A stretch of 64,000 bases of DNA from Delphinus delphis (taxonomy: Eukaryota; Chordata; Mammalia; Artiodactyla; Delphinidae), in the NCBI RefSeq assembly GCF_949987515.2, contig NC_082703.1:11618680-11682679 (forward strand), in the 5' to 3' direction. The notes under the pieces are model-generated. The model worked only from the letters and a program-made list of their open reading frames with translations. It was not told the origin of the DNA and made no database searches. Positions 11,650 to 24,394 of the stretch are shown here, in pieces. The stretch's first letter is position 1, and every line of letters begins with the position of its first letter. The position numbers were made by a program, and so were the translations under genes.

Positions 11650-12530
11650 TTTATATCCTCTCCTTTCTACAAAGCAGCCAATCTTGGCTTCTATTAACGG
11701 TCCTCCTTTTGTCGACAGTATTAGCAAAAGAAACTTCTGCGGAGCTGATTGTTTTGTTTCTGTGAACTGAGCCCGCCACCCAGTGGCTAACATGGAAATT
11801 GCAGAGACACGCGCCGCATACAGTACTTTGGGCAAAGGATGGTCTTTCATTGAACAGCGTAACATAGTCACTGCTAATTACAGCTTCCACCTCCAAGACA
11901 AGAAACCCCTTCTGTAAACAGTTTAATCCTAAAATGGGTTTGTCTTGGCCTTTCTAGATTGAGATGAGGATAGAAAACAGGTGGATAGTGGGGTTTGTGG
12001 GTAGAATTATAGGTGGAGAGAGGGTCAGCACTCAGCTTTAACTTCCCTCCCTGCTGTACCCCTCACCCCTCTCCTGATGTCCCACCACCAAGGGTTTCAG
12101 CAGACGCCTGCCCATCCAAAGCCTCCCATCTTTGCCAACCTCCACCCACCACTGCCGCTGCCAGGCCTGCCCAGGCTTTTTTACTCCCTCCAGGCATTTC
12201 CCATTCCTTTTAAGCAGACATAACTAAAATCTCTCAGTCTCATTTTCTTTTCTCCAAAACTTGCTCCTTCACTGGTATTTGCGTTCTCAGTGATACCACC
12301 ACCATCTGGTCATCCCCATGGTCCAGGCACCTGGGCCCTCCCATCCCACACGCTCACATCCCACGGTCTCTGAGTCAGGCCCAGGCTACCACTTGACTGT
12401 GTTTGCAGCCTCTCCTTTCCTCTCTGTTGTGACTATCACTATAGCCCGAACTGATTTTTCTGTCCCATTCATATTCCGTCTGCATCCCTGCAACCCATTC
12501 TCCATATTGCTGCAAAAAAACTCTATACAA
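11650..12530. other. No recognised feature
   Basis: Pyrimidine-rich unique sequence. The open frames are short, without recognisable motif or exon-like boundary. Confidence 0.4.
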
Positions 12531-12544
12531 AATTGTACTCCTTG

Positions 12545-12868
12545 GACTTCCCTGGTGGCACAGTGGTTAAGAATCCGCCTGCCAATGCAGGGGACACGGG
12601 TTCGAGTCCTGGTCCGGGAAGCCCATGCGCCACAACTACTGAGCCTGCGCTCTAGAGCCCGTGAGCCACAACTACCGAGCCCACATGCCACAACTACTGA
12701 AGCCCACACGCCTAGAGCCTGTGCTCCACAACAAAAGAAACAACCACAGTGGGAAGCCCGTGCACCGCAACGAAGAGTAGCCCCTGCTCCACAGCTAGAG
12801 AAAGCCCGCATGAGGCAAAAAAGACCCAATGCAGCCAAAAAATAAATAAATTTATTAAAAAAAAAAAC
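12545..12868 (+). repeat. CHR-type SINE, long form
   Basis: Head 'ttccctggtggcacagtgg', B-box 'gggttcgagtcc', and a body with repeated 'cacaactactgagcc' blocks, ending in an (AAAT)n/A tail. The repeat TGTACTCCTTG flanks it (12534-12544 and 12869-12879). The 175-codon open frame entering it is not a gene. Confidence 0.9.
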
Positions 12869-12879
12869 TGTACTCCTTG

Positions 12880-13875
12880 CATACTTTTTTGGAGCAGTAT
12901 ATTAGATAGTGCAGCTAGGCATAATTTGAGAAGAATACTCCTTACAATAAATATAAGCTAAACCAAAGAACAAAATGAATGGAGATGACAAATGTGAGTA
13001 TGAATGATACATATGTAGGTATATACATGTACAATGCATAAATACATACAGAGACACACATAGATATATCAAAGAGGAAAAAGCCTTTCTAAACATAATA
13101 CAAAATCCAGAAGCCATAAGGAAAAGATTAATTTGACTACAGACAAGTTTAAAATTTTGATAAAGAAAAATAATGTAATAAATGTTTGGGGGCTTTCTTG
13201 ACCAAAGGTCAGGGAACATGCCCTTTCCTTTGGTATATTTTAAATAAATACAAATATAACCGGTAATGAAAAAATTCAGAATTCAAAAAGACAGCTATCA
13301 GTCAGAATCTACTGCTCAAATGATTAATATCTACTCAAATTATTAAGTAATCATCAAGTATCACAAGAGTTGCCTTCTCAAACTACTGCTGGTAGGGGTT
13401 CTTTCTTTTCATTCAAATGTCTAAATGGTGTAGACCTCCTTTCACCCATTTTAGGAACGACCAGCTGAGAGGTCTGTCCACCATCAAGCCCCAATTATGA
13501 GAATTGCTTCCTCTTACCCAGGAGTGAAGCTGCCTGACTCCCTTTCACATCCAAGTTGATGAGAGTGATGAGATGAAATTATAATTTTTCTTATTTGAGT
13601 CACTTTCTCAAAGAGCAAAAGACATAAGGAATTTAGAGTATGTTTCATTCTTCTGTTCCTTTCTCTTCTTGCAACTTGTATTAATTCACTTTTTGTAATG
13701 AAACTCCTCAGGCCTTGCTCTGAAAACAAAAGTGGCAGCCCATCAAGCCCCTGTCTCTCCAGGTGAAAGAAAGAGTGTCAGACCTAAAAGGTAGAGCAAG
13801 AGTCTTCATCTGGACATGCAGGATTTTTCCAGAAAAGTCTGCTGACACAGGTACCAAAATATCAGCTTTAATAAT
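12880..13875. other. No recognised feature
   Basis: AT-rich sequence with no supported gene. Short open frames lack family resemblance. Confidence 0.4.
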
Positions 13876-14019
13876 CTCCTCCCCACAATGCCTGATGGCC
13901 CCAGCACGGGTCTGCCCTGATGCAGCTACCTACTGACTTAACATGGACTCCTCCCCACAATGCCTGATGGCCCCAGCACGGGTCTGACCTGACGCAGCTA
14001 CTTATTGACTTAACATGGA
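13876..14019 (+). repeat. 72-bp tandem duplication
   Basis: Two head-to-tail units of 72 bases (13876-13947 and 13948-14019) share 'ctcctccccacaatgcctga' starts and 'gacttaacatgga' ends, with a few differences. A third short piece, 'cacaatgcctgatggg', recurs near 14079. Confidence 0.9.
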
Positions 14020-14307
14020 GAAGTCAGAAAACTGGGGAAGCCCAGAGCAAGGAAACCTACTAGATGAAGGCGAGGAGCACAATGCCTGATGGGAAAATCT
14101 TACAGGAAGCAAGACAAGGAACCAGGTGGTGCAGGAGCAGTGACCTCTGGCAGATTTAACTCAGTCCTGACAGAAGCGCAGGATCCAACCGACAGATTCG
14201 CCCCTCCCTGGAAGCCGGAATCGTGGGGGAGAAAGTCCCCTCACAAGAGGCAAAAATAATAACAGAAAAGCCTTTTCTTCATCACCACCACCACTAACAC
14301 CTCCCCA

Positions 14308-14388
<81 letters not shown>
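14308..14388. repeat. (CA)n microsatellite
   Basis: About 40 uninterrupted CA dinucleotides. The Cys/Val-rich minus-strand frame is its artefact. Confidence 0.97.
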
Positions 14389-14389
<1 letters not shown>

Positions 14390-14390
<1 letters not shown>

Positions 14391-16869
14391 CCTTTACTCT
14401 CTTAGCTCAGTGCTGGAACAACCGGGTCCACAATGAACTGGGAACATGGCTCACACTCTCTTTCTCAGGAAGAAAGTCTGCAGCGTATCAGAGCAGTTTT
14501 GCTTCTTCCACTTCCACAAGACCTCTCTGTCTACACCTATTGCCGCTCTTTATCTTCCTTGGGTTCACATGGAGAGGATTTTTGTACCTAAAGGCTCTGA
14601 AATGGCCAAAAGGGAGCATTTATTGAATTAATTTCAAGGCCAAACTGTATCCCCAAGCCTAAATTCACTTCCTACCTATTTCCCATCTCCAATGATGCCC
14701 AGCTGCACTGTAACACAGCTGCCCAAGACGTGTGCAAGAAGCAAAAAGGACATGCTTTTTCAGCAGCGATACAAATACGCACCAGATTTAGCCAGTATGA
14801 ATCCCCTCGAACAGTAAGTGTCGAGAAAGAAACTGGACTCCAGAAATAAAATCCTTTCATATATTATAGCTGAGAAAAATCTGTCCCCAAATTTGTCCCC
14901 CTCCCAAATTCTATTCTGCGTTGCCTTAGAGAATCTCACCTCCACGCCTGGGTGGAGTCAGGCCCCAGCTTCACTAGCCACAGCCTAACTTTCACAGAAT
15001 CGATTCCTTCATAACCTCCAAGTTGAATTAACCAAACTCAAATCTCTCCCTTAAATCTCTTGTCCAAAGAGTCAGAGTAAATAGGAAAAATGAGACACCA
15101 AGCATCAGCACCCCAGGCGCAAAATGTAGAAGACACAAAACCAGCTCCTACCATGCGTGCTCCAAACAAAATAATCTTCTCAAAATGCAGTATTTTAAAA
15201 ATCCAGACTCACGTTAGGAGAAATGTACCATCAAGAAGAAATTGGGATATTATGCATCCCCTTTCCTAGGAAAAAGAATTCCCCTAAACATACTGCACAC
15301 TCCCCAGAATGGCACATAAGACATTTCTGTCTTCCAGCATCCTGGGTCACAACCTCAGGAGCTTCCTGGGTGAAATCTGAAATTGGCCCCCGAACACAGA
15401 AGGCAGGAGAGATGGAAGAAAGAGGCAGACCACTCCAGATTGGTGGGTGGCAGGTTTAATAAGCAAGAGAACTTACGTACAAGGTTTGTCTTGGCAGCCC
15501 AAAGTCGACTAGATCTCTGCACCCACTGCCAGAATGTTAAGTTTATGTAGAGGCTTAAAGGGGGTTCAGTCACGTACACCATCCAGGTGGTCTCAACAAC
15601 ACATTGCTCTCTCAAGGCTGCATCCTTGAAAATGGGTCCCACTGTGGGCACAGTGGGCAGAGCATGCCTTCCAAGGGCAGGGGAGGGGCAAGGAGCCTCC
15701 AATTGCCTGGGTTCAGCTTGTGGGTCATCCTCAGTCACCTCTTCTCCACAATCTCCCCTCACGTAGCGAAATGGAGAAATTTGCAAGGTGGTCCCTCCAA
15801 GTCTCCAGGATTTACCTGAGATTCCCTTCTCTAGCCCCAGCATGCATTCCACATATTTTCAAGCCTTTTAATGTCCAGTTCTCTTTGAGCCTTGTGTTCC
15901 TGGCATCTTCAGACTTAACTGGTTCAGAATCCAGACAGGAAAGAATGATATTATAAACTGATGCTCCTCAAAACACTCAACAATCTATTAACAATCGTAA
16001 GATCCCCGCTTCCCAAGCCCAATTCCAAAAGGAACACAGATCTGACATATTTCATATTTGTCTGACCTGACCTCTAAGATCTCAGTCTTTCTCCTAAGGA
16101 AATTCTTTTCTTCCTTCATCTCAATTAACAACCTTTTCTTCACTCTCCTTTTACTTCCCAAGTATTCCTATTCTGAAGTCAGGCCTATATCTGATTTTAC
16201 CAATTCTATTCTTCCTTGAGTTTTGGGACAAACCTGATTCGTAGGGGTATTTGTATTCCAGACACAGGCTCTTCAATTTTCTTCTACGTTTCAGAGTTTA
16301 GAGTAATTCAAATGAATTAATTCTCAACCTCAGCAAAAAAAAAAGATGAGATAACAAGCATACTTTGATGACCCTTGAATTTATAAGATTCAACACTAAA
16401 TAGTGGTAAAATGCAGAGGTAACAGAAATTAATATGGTTTGTATGTTTTTCGGAGGTAGTTCTTTGCTCCACACGTCAGAACAGGTATATCCCTTAGGAC
16501 TGTGATTTATCTCTTAGGCACATTTGTACTGTCTCTCCCCTAAGTCAGTATATCTTCCTCCAGCTTTGACCACAGCATCCTGCATGTGGAAAGGGCTTGA
16601 TGATTTAGGAAGCTCCTATATGCCTTTGAACAACAAACACAAAAATCCCACCATTGTATACTGTGACTCTGATTCTCACCACACATGACACAGAGTCAAG
16701 AGGCCAGGGTCTAATTTCTGCCCCGACACCAGTAAGTTGTGTGACTCTGCAGGGTGGCTTCACTTCAGGGCAGCCTCTCCCGCCTCCGTTACAAAACGAG
16801 AGGACTGGACTTTAAGCCATCTCCAACATCCCTTCCAGCTCCACACTGCCATCAAGATTACTCACAAGT
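14390..16869. other. Long stretch without a supported gene
   Basis: The longest open frames (15355-15852 minus, 165 codons) show no recognisable domain. Their context (no splice-site-bounded conservation visible) does not support coding. Parts of 15420-15960 could be an old LTR, but I see no decisive motif. Confidence 0.4.
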
Positions 16870-16870
16870 A

Positions 16871-17182
16871 GACGTAGAGAACAGACTTGAGGACGCGGCG
16901 GGGAAGGGTAAGCTGGGACGAAGTGAGAGAGTGGCATGGACATATATACACTACCAAATGTAAAATAGATAGCTAGTGGGAAGCAGCCACATAGCACAGG
17001 GAGATCAACTCGGTGCTTTGTGACCACCTAGAGGGGTGGGATAGGGAGGGTGGGACGGAGGCTCAAGAGGGAAGAAATATGGGGATATATGAATGTGTAT
17101 AGCTGATTCACTCTGTTATACAGCAGAAACTAACACAACATTGTAAAGCAATTATAATCCAATAAAGATATTTAAAAAAAGG
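16871..17182 (+). repeat. L1 3'-end insertion
   Basis: L1 3' UTR from 'gacgtagagaacagacttga' to the AATAAA-containing tail ending near 17177. The flanks gattactcacaagt (16857-16870) and ggttactcgcaagt (from about 17180) are imperfect target-site duplications. Confidence 0.85.
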
Positions 17183-17679
17183 TTACTCGCAAGTCTTTTT
17201 CGGATGAAGTGTGCATTTTGACTGTGTTAAGATATTGTACTTATGGAAAGAATGTAAAGAACTAGGTAATTAAAATATAAGAAAAATTAACTTACTGATT
17301 GTCCCATCACAGAGCAGTTAGCAGAACTTCAAAATACATATGTTATTAGATGGGTGAATTTTGAGTCTGAAGTAGGAAATATGGGAGCATGAGTCTTGTC
17401 CCGACACTGGTCCACATCAATGGAACCCCGGGTATCCAGCAGGCAGACTGAGGCCTTGGTGCTTGAGAAGAGCTCTCCAAAGACACGGGAGGCTCTCAGA
17501 GGACAGGGACATGGGGACCTGGCCCATCATCCTCCCCATCACAAGTCTGCCACGGGACAACCTTGGTCCTGCAGGAAGTATAGAGCTGAACTGACAGTTA
17601 TGTCCAGCATGACCCAGGGAACCACCGATTGCAGATTCTTTTCCTTTTTTGTCTAGGTAGGTCAATAATTCTTTTGAAA
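17183..17679. other. No recognised feature
   Basis: Unique-looking sequence. Nothing supported. Confidence 0.4.
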
Positions 17680-18335
17680 CTATGCTTTTCTCTCTTAGGT
17701 TCCTGCACATATTGGGTCCGACTGCTGGCTTTGGTCCCATCACTACTGTCAACACGTCAGCCCACAGTTGGTGCCCTGGTGCGGCTGGATTTCTTCCACG
17801 TGGACTATGCTAAGCGCAGAACCAGGCCAAACTGGCCCCTCCTGTTTCTAGCAAGATACTGTACTGGGTCATCTTTCGAGACAAAAGAACAAAACGCAAG
17901 TCATGCAGCTGAAGCATGTGCAGAGGAAAAAACTCTGATCTCAAACAACAGCCGGAATCAAAGCTCCCCAGCCCCGCACCTCACCTCTCACAGAATGAAA
18001 GGACACAGACATGACCAGAACCTGAATGCCAGAGCCCTTTGGGGCACGAAGGGTCCGTTGTCCGTGAAGATGCAGTACGAAGCCGCTTTACCGCGTCTTA
18101 GCATAAACACCAAGCTCCAAAGCCCTCCCATAGAAACCTACCCCCCCAGCACTTCCGCATCCAATCCTCCTCCCCTAACTCATCGAAGTTTGACAGAAGC
18201 CCAGACTGGGGAGACACATCTGAGCTTTGCCTCCTGTCTCCTTTCTTGGCCATCCTGCAATAAAGGCTCTTCTCTCTGCAAAGGACCATTGCGTCCCGTG
18301 GTATCTGGTCCTCTCCTTGCGGGTAACACCATAAA
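17680..18335 (+). other. Candidate retroviral-LTR-like segment (unconfirmed)
   Basis: The right end has a polyadenylation-type AATAAA in 'cctgcaataaaggctcttct', followed by a short GT/T-rich segment, as in LTR R/U5 regions. A 257-codon frame (17629-18402) crosses it but shows no domain. Low-confidence call by architecture only. Confidence 0.25.
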
Positions 18336-18419
18336 TGAACACACTAATTCTATGGGGCTCCTCAGACTGTACTCGGCTTCCTTTGACTTTCAAACACCCT
18401 GACCTTGGTGAGAATGCTC

Positions 18420-18965
18420 TGACACCCCTACCGGTCCCTGAGACCTCAAGGATCCTTGCCTTGATTTACCTCTGCGTTTGTTTCAAAAGTACCTGGTATT
18501 TGACAGAGATGTTTTGCATCTGTGCTTTGAGAGATATGCAATGGCCAACCACCCTGCACTGGCTCGGACTTGACCACAGGAACGCGCCTTTGCAGACGAG
18601 ACCTGGAGGCATCCACAGTTACCTTTGCTTCCTTACCATGCTAAGTTCTCCGCCCCAGGTGAGGATTTGTACTCTGAGAGGCACAATTAGTGCCCTGTGC
18701 AAAGAAACCTGGAAGACTGCACATGTCCCAGCTGCCCACAGCCCCACCCCTGGAAATCTTCGCCCCTTTCCTAGAGCCTTGACGACATGCCTGCCTCCTA
18801 AACCTTAAAATTACCCTCCTCCCCTCCCTTCAGAGGGAAGGTGCGTTTAGAGCAGGAGCTCTCCCTTCTCCATTCATTGATCAATGAATAAAGTTTCTAC
18901 TCAGCTTTATCGAACCTGGTTTCCTTTGATTGGCATTTGCAATTCCAGGGAAAGGACCCACTGAG
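18420..18965 (+). other. Second candidate LTR-like segment (unconfirmed)
   Basis: A GC-rich body leads to 'gatcaatgaataaagtttct', again an AATAAA followed by a T/G-rich stretch, resembling LTR 3' processing regions. No matching terminal repeats or target duplication was found. Confidence 0.22.
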
Positions 18966-21028
18966 GGGTCACTGACCCATTGGGGATAGATAACAACTCC
19001 CTGCTTCAATAACTGACCCGATATCACTACATTTCAGAATGTGAGTCCTGAACACACACAGCACACTGTGAGTTCAGGACATCAAAGGAGAGTTAGGGAG
19101 AAAAGCTGTTAGAGGCTGCTGGTGGGCCTGACTCTATAAAACAGGAGGGTTAACAGCACATTTATCCAACAGCTAAGATCAGGAATTAAACCTTAATTCT
19201 CTATAAGAATAGCAAGTAGAAACTGGATCACGTTTAAAGAAAAGTGGGTATCACCACTGAAAAGTGAAAAATAAATCAATTCTTCAATCACATTGGCAAA
19301 GCTTCCTGGGGAGAAAATTCAGTGGCGTTTTATTTTTTTCTTAACCTGTAGCCTCAAACTCTACCCACCCGACTCACCATGTACAATCACACACACAGAC
19401 ATGCATGCACACACGCGCACACACTCACGTACGCGCACACTGCTGCAAAATATTTAAACCCCACCACCAACTTCAGTTATATCGTTACACTGTGCCTATC
19501 AACATTTTAGCTTCTGACAAATGCAAAATATTTTCGGATGTTATTTATTCTATTTCTTCTTCCAATACTGAGTGCAATGAGTATTATTTTTTATCTCACT
19601 CAATACTCATTATAGTTCTCTCTTCTTCATCAATAAATCAGACTTTTTTTTCCATGTAAGCAATGTCTCTTCAACTCATTGTCCTAGATAACTTATCGTA
19701 ACCAAAACTTCTCAAGAGAAGAGATTTGCATTAGCTTTAGACCCCTTTCAGAGTTTTTCTAGGACTCTAATGGAAACTCCAAGGCAAATATAAAAAGTCT
19801 CCCTTCATGTGGCAGATGAAGTCATTTCTAAGGGACATATATTAGAAGGGAGTCTTCTCGTGGGAGCCTGTCCTGTGAGACAGGAAAAAAGATACTCTGA
19901 CAGCCTCTCCGAACAACAAACCTTCTGTGCATCAAGTCACATGACCATGTGAACATAGCCTAAACAGACACAGGAATAATCCTCTACCAACTCTTATCAA
20001 CTAGCAGGTACATCCACAAACTCAACACTTTCCTTATTTCCCATTTAGTTGCAAAGAAGTATCTGTCATAAGACGATCATGATCTTTGTTCTGCTGGGTG
20101 TCTTCACATAGCTGGGTTCTTCCCACCTGTTCCATGAATGGACACACAGACATACAGTTACTTACAGGCAACCCTCTCACCTACCGCAGATCAGTGCAAA
20201 TACATTCAGTATTTGGCTTCAGCTACTTCCTAGTAAGTCGGTCATACACTGGAAATAGGACCTTTAAGCCTGCCAATGAAGAAAACACCACCGTTTGAAC
20301 TATGACTGTTGAAGGAACCTAGGAAAAGTAATTTTATTTACAACCTGTTAGCTAGTCAACATAAAACTTACGTTTTAGACATCAGAGGACTGGGCATAAA
20401 ATAATGAAGTTACTGTTTCAATACTGATGCCCTTACAATCAACGAATAGTTAGACAACGTTTTTGTTTTTTGGCTTAAAAGTATATACTTTATTCTTTTA
20501 CAAGATGAGTATCAAAATCGAAATAACTCCTTGTCTGTATTCAAATAATTAAGCCATTTTAGGGGATCTCACAAGAGAAACTTTTTTTTTAAACAAAGAC
20601 CTATAAATTGTGATATAGTCATGCCCCTAATTTACACCATTGGTAAATTTCCATGTTTACTTGTTAAGATATTTTATTAAAGTCAAGCCTTCTTGTATTA
20701 CCTAAAAAGGTAGTGACTAATCATGAACCAGAGCTTCTGACAACAAAGGAAAATCGACCTCTATCATCCTCCAGTGCTTGCTGTCGCCTCAGAGAAAATG
20801 TTGATGGATTTGGGGTATAAGAAAATATAGGAAACTCTACTTCTTGTAACTAAAGATACAACAGGAGCTCCCCTGGAAAGCCCATCATAGTAACACTCCA
20901 CTAGCAGCCTTTCTTAGCCACAGGGAAAGGCCTGAAGGATAGATCACCATCTCCTTGCTACAACAAGCTAAAATAAGGAAGGTTCTGGATTCCCCACTCC
21001 CTCATTTCTTTCTGTGGCCTCTTTGAAA
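18966..21028. other. Intergenic, CA/CG-rich simple repeat at 19388-19440
   Basis: A degenerate CA/CGCA tract lies at 19388-19440. Otherwise AT-rich unique sequence with no supported gene. Confidence 0.4.
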
Positions 21029-21040
21029 GAAGCTCCTTAG

Positions 21041-21159
21041 AAGTGGATATATGTATATGTATGGCTGATTCACTTTGCTGTAGAGCAGAAACTAACAACA
21101 TTGTAAATCAACTATACTCCAATAAAACAATTAATTAAAAAAATAAAATTTTTAAAAAG
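21041..21159 (+). repeat. Very short L1 3'-end insertion
   Basis: Only the last ~115 bases of L1 are present ('ggctgattcactttgctgta' ... 'ccaataaaac') plus an A-rich tail. GAAGCTCCTTAG flanks it exactly (21029-21040 and 21160-21171), showing a severely 5'-truncated L1 event. Confidence 0.9.
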
Positions 21160-21539
21160 GAAGCTCCTTAGGAAGTCTGTCCAACCAAAGCCTTTTTCAT
21201 TGTCAATGTTATTGAAAGCTATTATCGATCACGGCCCTAAGGAACAAAGCTATTGTTTTCTCTGCTTGCTGCTCTCAAACAACAAGGTGACCTCAAGCCC
21301 TGTACTGTGAGAGATCACAAATTCCGGTTCTGTAAGGGTAGAGCACATGAAACCTTAAAGCAGATGGCCTGAGCAGCATCACAGCCGGTAAAGGCTCTTC
21401 TCGGAAATCAGCTCACAGACCGAAGCATGCATCCCAGGAGAGATAAGTCCCAAAGCCCTTCTGGTGACCCTGAGTGGAAAGTGAAATGGATGTTTGTTCT
21501 GCAGATGGATTCTCTTCTCATTCTGTTCCCGGCGAATTT

Positions 21540-22010
21540 AAGGTTCATTCTTCATCGCGAAAGAATGCACAGGCGAAGTGACAGGTAAGAATCAGATTTA
21601 TTTAGAGAGGAACACACTCCACAGACAGAGTGTGGGCCATCTCGGAAGGCAAGAGGCAAGATGCTTCAAAATACGGTGTGGTCAGTTTTTATGGGCTGGG
21701 TAATTTCATAGGCTAAGGAGTGGGAGTATTATTCCAACTATTTGGGGGAAGAGGCAGGGATTTCCAGGAATTGGGCCACCACCCACTTTCTGGCCTTTTA
21801 TGGTTAGCCTCAGAACTGTCATGGTGCTGGTGGGTGTGTCACTTAGATGCTAATGTATTACAATGAGCATATAATGAGGCTCAAGGTCTACTGGAAGTCA
21901 AGTCTTCCGCCATCTTGGACCTAGTTGTTTCTCACTAGTCTTTGTCATGTACTATGGCTATGCCATTCTTTTAAAGGCTGTGCCCTGCCCCCTTCCCTCC
22001 TGTTTCAATT
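21540..22010 (-). repeat. Probable class I ERV solo LTR, antisense
   Basis: Read on the minus strand, a TATA-like 'cataaaaactgacc' (plus 21690-21703) lies upstream of 'cactctgtctgtggagtgtg', then 'tctctaaataaatctgattc' with the AATAAA signal (plus ~21594-21608). This is the order found in many class I LTRs. An 'aagatggcgg' block lies in U3. Boundaries are approximate and no internal ERV sequence adjoins. Confidence 0.5.
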
Positions 22011-22029
22011 CCATTCCCTGTGGCCATTA

Positions 22030-22963
22030 CCCTGGGAACGTTTGGAGGTTGGGTTGATATAAACAGGCTACTAAACAATTGGTGGGTTTGAAAGATGTGG
22101 ATTCTGGCTACTTACCAAGATCTGAGAGAACCTTAGCTTATGCTGCCGTCAGAGCCCTAACAAATAGAAGAAATCCATGCAGGACCCCCAAAAAACAAGC
22201 ATCAAATAGGCAAAGGGCTGCTTCTCCCCAGGAAATGGGAACTAGTTTGAAAGGAGTAATTCAGAAATAACGATGAATTTCAGATGGAGCCTGAAGGGGT
22301 TCCCTTGGGAACCATTTAGGAAAGCTTGAGTTCTTTAAGAGCAGCCCGGAAAAGGGGAGTGAGTTGCCCTTTTCTCTCACAAATTAAGTACAAGCCTCCT
22401 GGATTCCAGGCACTGGCAGGCACCGTTTAACATGACAAAAGGCAGAAAAGCCTCAGCTACTCACATTCCCAGGAGGGAGGCAGGTGGCCAGCACTTTCTG
22501 GTCTCCACACCCTGTCACAGAAAATGAGTCACAGTGAACCTAGTTCTGAGCCCCGTGAAACTACATTTATTCAGGAACCACTGTGTGGGCCAGCCCAAGA
22601 CAAAACCGTGAACCAGGTGAGGGTGGCCAGGTATCCTCCCAGCCCCCGTTGGCTCCTGAGCACAAGTGGAATGTTATCTCCTCTCCCCTGAGATACATGA
22701 TTTTTCTGGTTTGTCATATCGCTAGGATGTTTCAAAGAGAATTAGCATCAGGACCACCTCTATCCAAGTCACAGAAACACCTCCAAGCCCAGGACGCAAA
22801 TCTGCATCCCCAGGTTGGAACTCTCTCCTTAATTCCCATAGCCTGTCTCCTTTGTATTTTTACCTGCATGTCTCAGAAGTACCTCCGAACTCAGCCTAGA
22901 CACAACTGAGTAGCTCCCCAATCCAATCCTACAACACCTCCAGGATTCCCTGCCTTGGTTAAA
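22030..22963. other. No recognised feature
   Basis: Unique-looking sequence. Open frames of 63-108 codons lack family resemblance. Confidence 0.4.
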
Positions 22964-22976
22964 ACACCACCATCCA

Positions 22977-23085
22977 GAGAATTCCCTGCTGGTCCAGAGG
23001 TTAGGACTTGCTTCCACTGCAGGGGCCCTGGGTTCGATCCCTGGTCAGGGAACTAGGATCTCACAAGCAGCTCAGCCAAAAAAAA
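22977..23085 (+). repeat. CHR-type SINE, older short form
   Basis: The 'tggtccagaggttaggact' head, B-box 'gggttcgatccc' and 'cagggaactaggatc' block are followed by an A-tail. CACCACCATCCA flanks it on both sides (22964-22976 and 23086-23097). Confidence 0.9.
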
Positions 23086-23506
23086 CCACCACCATCCAAC
23101 AATTCACCGAAGGGAGAGTTCCTCCTGTAGGGAAGCAAAATTTGCCACCCCAAAATCTGTCTCTTTGGCATGAGGATTATTGTAGGCTTGTTGTTTAAAA
23201 AAAAAAAAAAGGTTCAGGAATAACTTTTACCTCTTCCCTCTTAACTGCCTAAAAGAATTTAGATAGGGGACCCATCCCAGGCAGAGAGCCATCTGTAGTA
23301 TAATAGGAAATAGCTGTGGTAGACACAGAAGAACCTAGCAAACTGCATGTGTTACAATTTTTCTCTGTGTCCCATTGTTTCTACATGGCCCAGCAAACGT
23401 GTGTTTACCAAACATTTCCTCTTTTTTCATCTTCCTGTGACTTGCCTTCCTTCCTTTTGAAGTCCCATACCCCTGTCCCCTTCTCCTTAGTCCAGAATGA
23501 CATACA

Positions 23507-23802
23507 CTAAGTCCCCTACATATGAACCTTCAAGTTGTGAACTTTCAAAGATGCAAAGGTGCCCCTGAATGCCAGCTGTTGTACTGTACTACTGTACTTT
23601 TCAAGGTATTGTAAGATTAAAAATGTTTTATTTTTTGTGCTTGTTTTTTATGTATTATTTGTGTGAAAAGTATTATAAACCTGTTATAGTACAATACTAT
23701 ATAGCCAATTATATTAGTTGGGTACCTTTGTTGGACTTACAAACAAATGGGACTTATGAACATGCTCTCAGAATGGAACTCATTCGTATGTAGGGGACTT
23801 AC
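23507..23802. mobile_element. Tigger-type MITE with clear terminal inverted repeats
   Basis: The ends AGTCCCCTACATATGAAC and GTATGTAGGGGACTT are inverted copies with minor differences. The ~296-bp interior is AT-rich with 'tactgtactactgtac' motifs. No transposase. The 74-codon frame inside is incidental. Confidence 0.75.
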
Positions 23803-24036
23803 TATATATACCTCATTTTGCCTGACTGTTTTTGGAATCTCCCATGTTTGCGCAGATTCTCCATACATACATAATTAAATCTGATTTTCTCCTGTTAACT
23901 TGTCTCAAGTCAATTTAATTCATACACCAGCCAGAAGAACCCAGAAAGGGTAGAGGGAAATTGTTTCCTTCCCCAACACTCCCCTCAATCCAGTCTCCAA
24001 AGCCTAACAATCTTCTTATCTTTAAAATGTGTCTCA

Positions 24037-24394
24037 GACTTCCCTGGTGGTGCAGTGGTTAAGAATCTGCCTTCCAATGCAGGGGACATGGGTTCAATCC
24101 CTGGTCCAGGACAATCCCATATGCCGTGGAGCAACTAAGCCTGTACACCACAACTACTGAGCCTGTGCTCTAGAGCCCACGAGCCACAACTACTGAGCCT
24201 GCGTGCTGCAACTACTGAAGGCCACACGCTCAGAGCCCGTGCTCTGCAACAAAGAGAAGCCACCACAATGAGAAGCCCGCACACCACAGTGAAGAGTAGC
24301 CCCGCTCGCCGCAATTAGAGAAAAGTCCACACGCAGCAACGAAGACCCAGTGCAGCCAAAAATAAATGAATAAATTTATATTTTTAAAAAAAAG
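24037..24394 (+). repeat. CHR-type SINE, long form
   Basis: Head 'gacttccctggtggtgcagt', B-box 'gggttcaatccc', repeated 'cacaactactgagcc' body blocks and an (AAAT)/A tail. Target duplications are not clear, consistent with an older copy. Confidence 0.88.

Noticed and set aside
13876..14019. CRISPR-like repeat
   Set aside because: Only two direct tandem units without spacers, in a mammalian genome.
15355..15852. 165-codon minus-strand frame as a gene
   Set aside because: No motif or family resemblance; frame length is not exceptional in GC-richer intergenic DNA.
17629..18402. 257-codon open frame as a host protein-coding gene
   Set aside because: No recognisable domain, poor codon composition for a known family, no exon boundaries, and it crosses an LTR-like segment.
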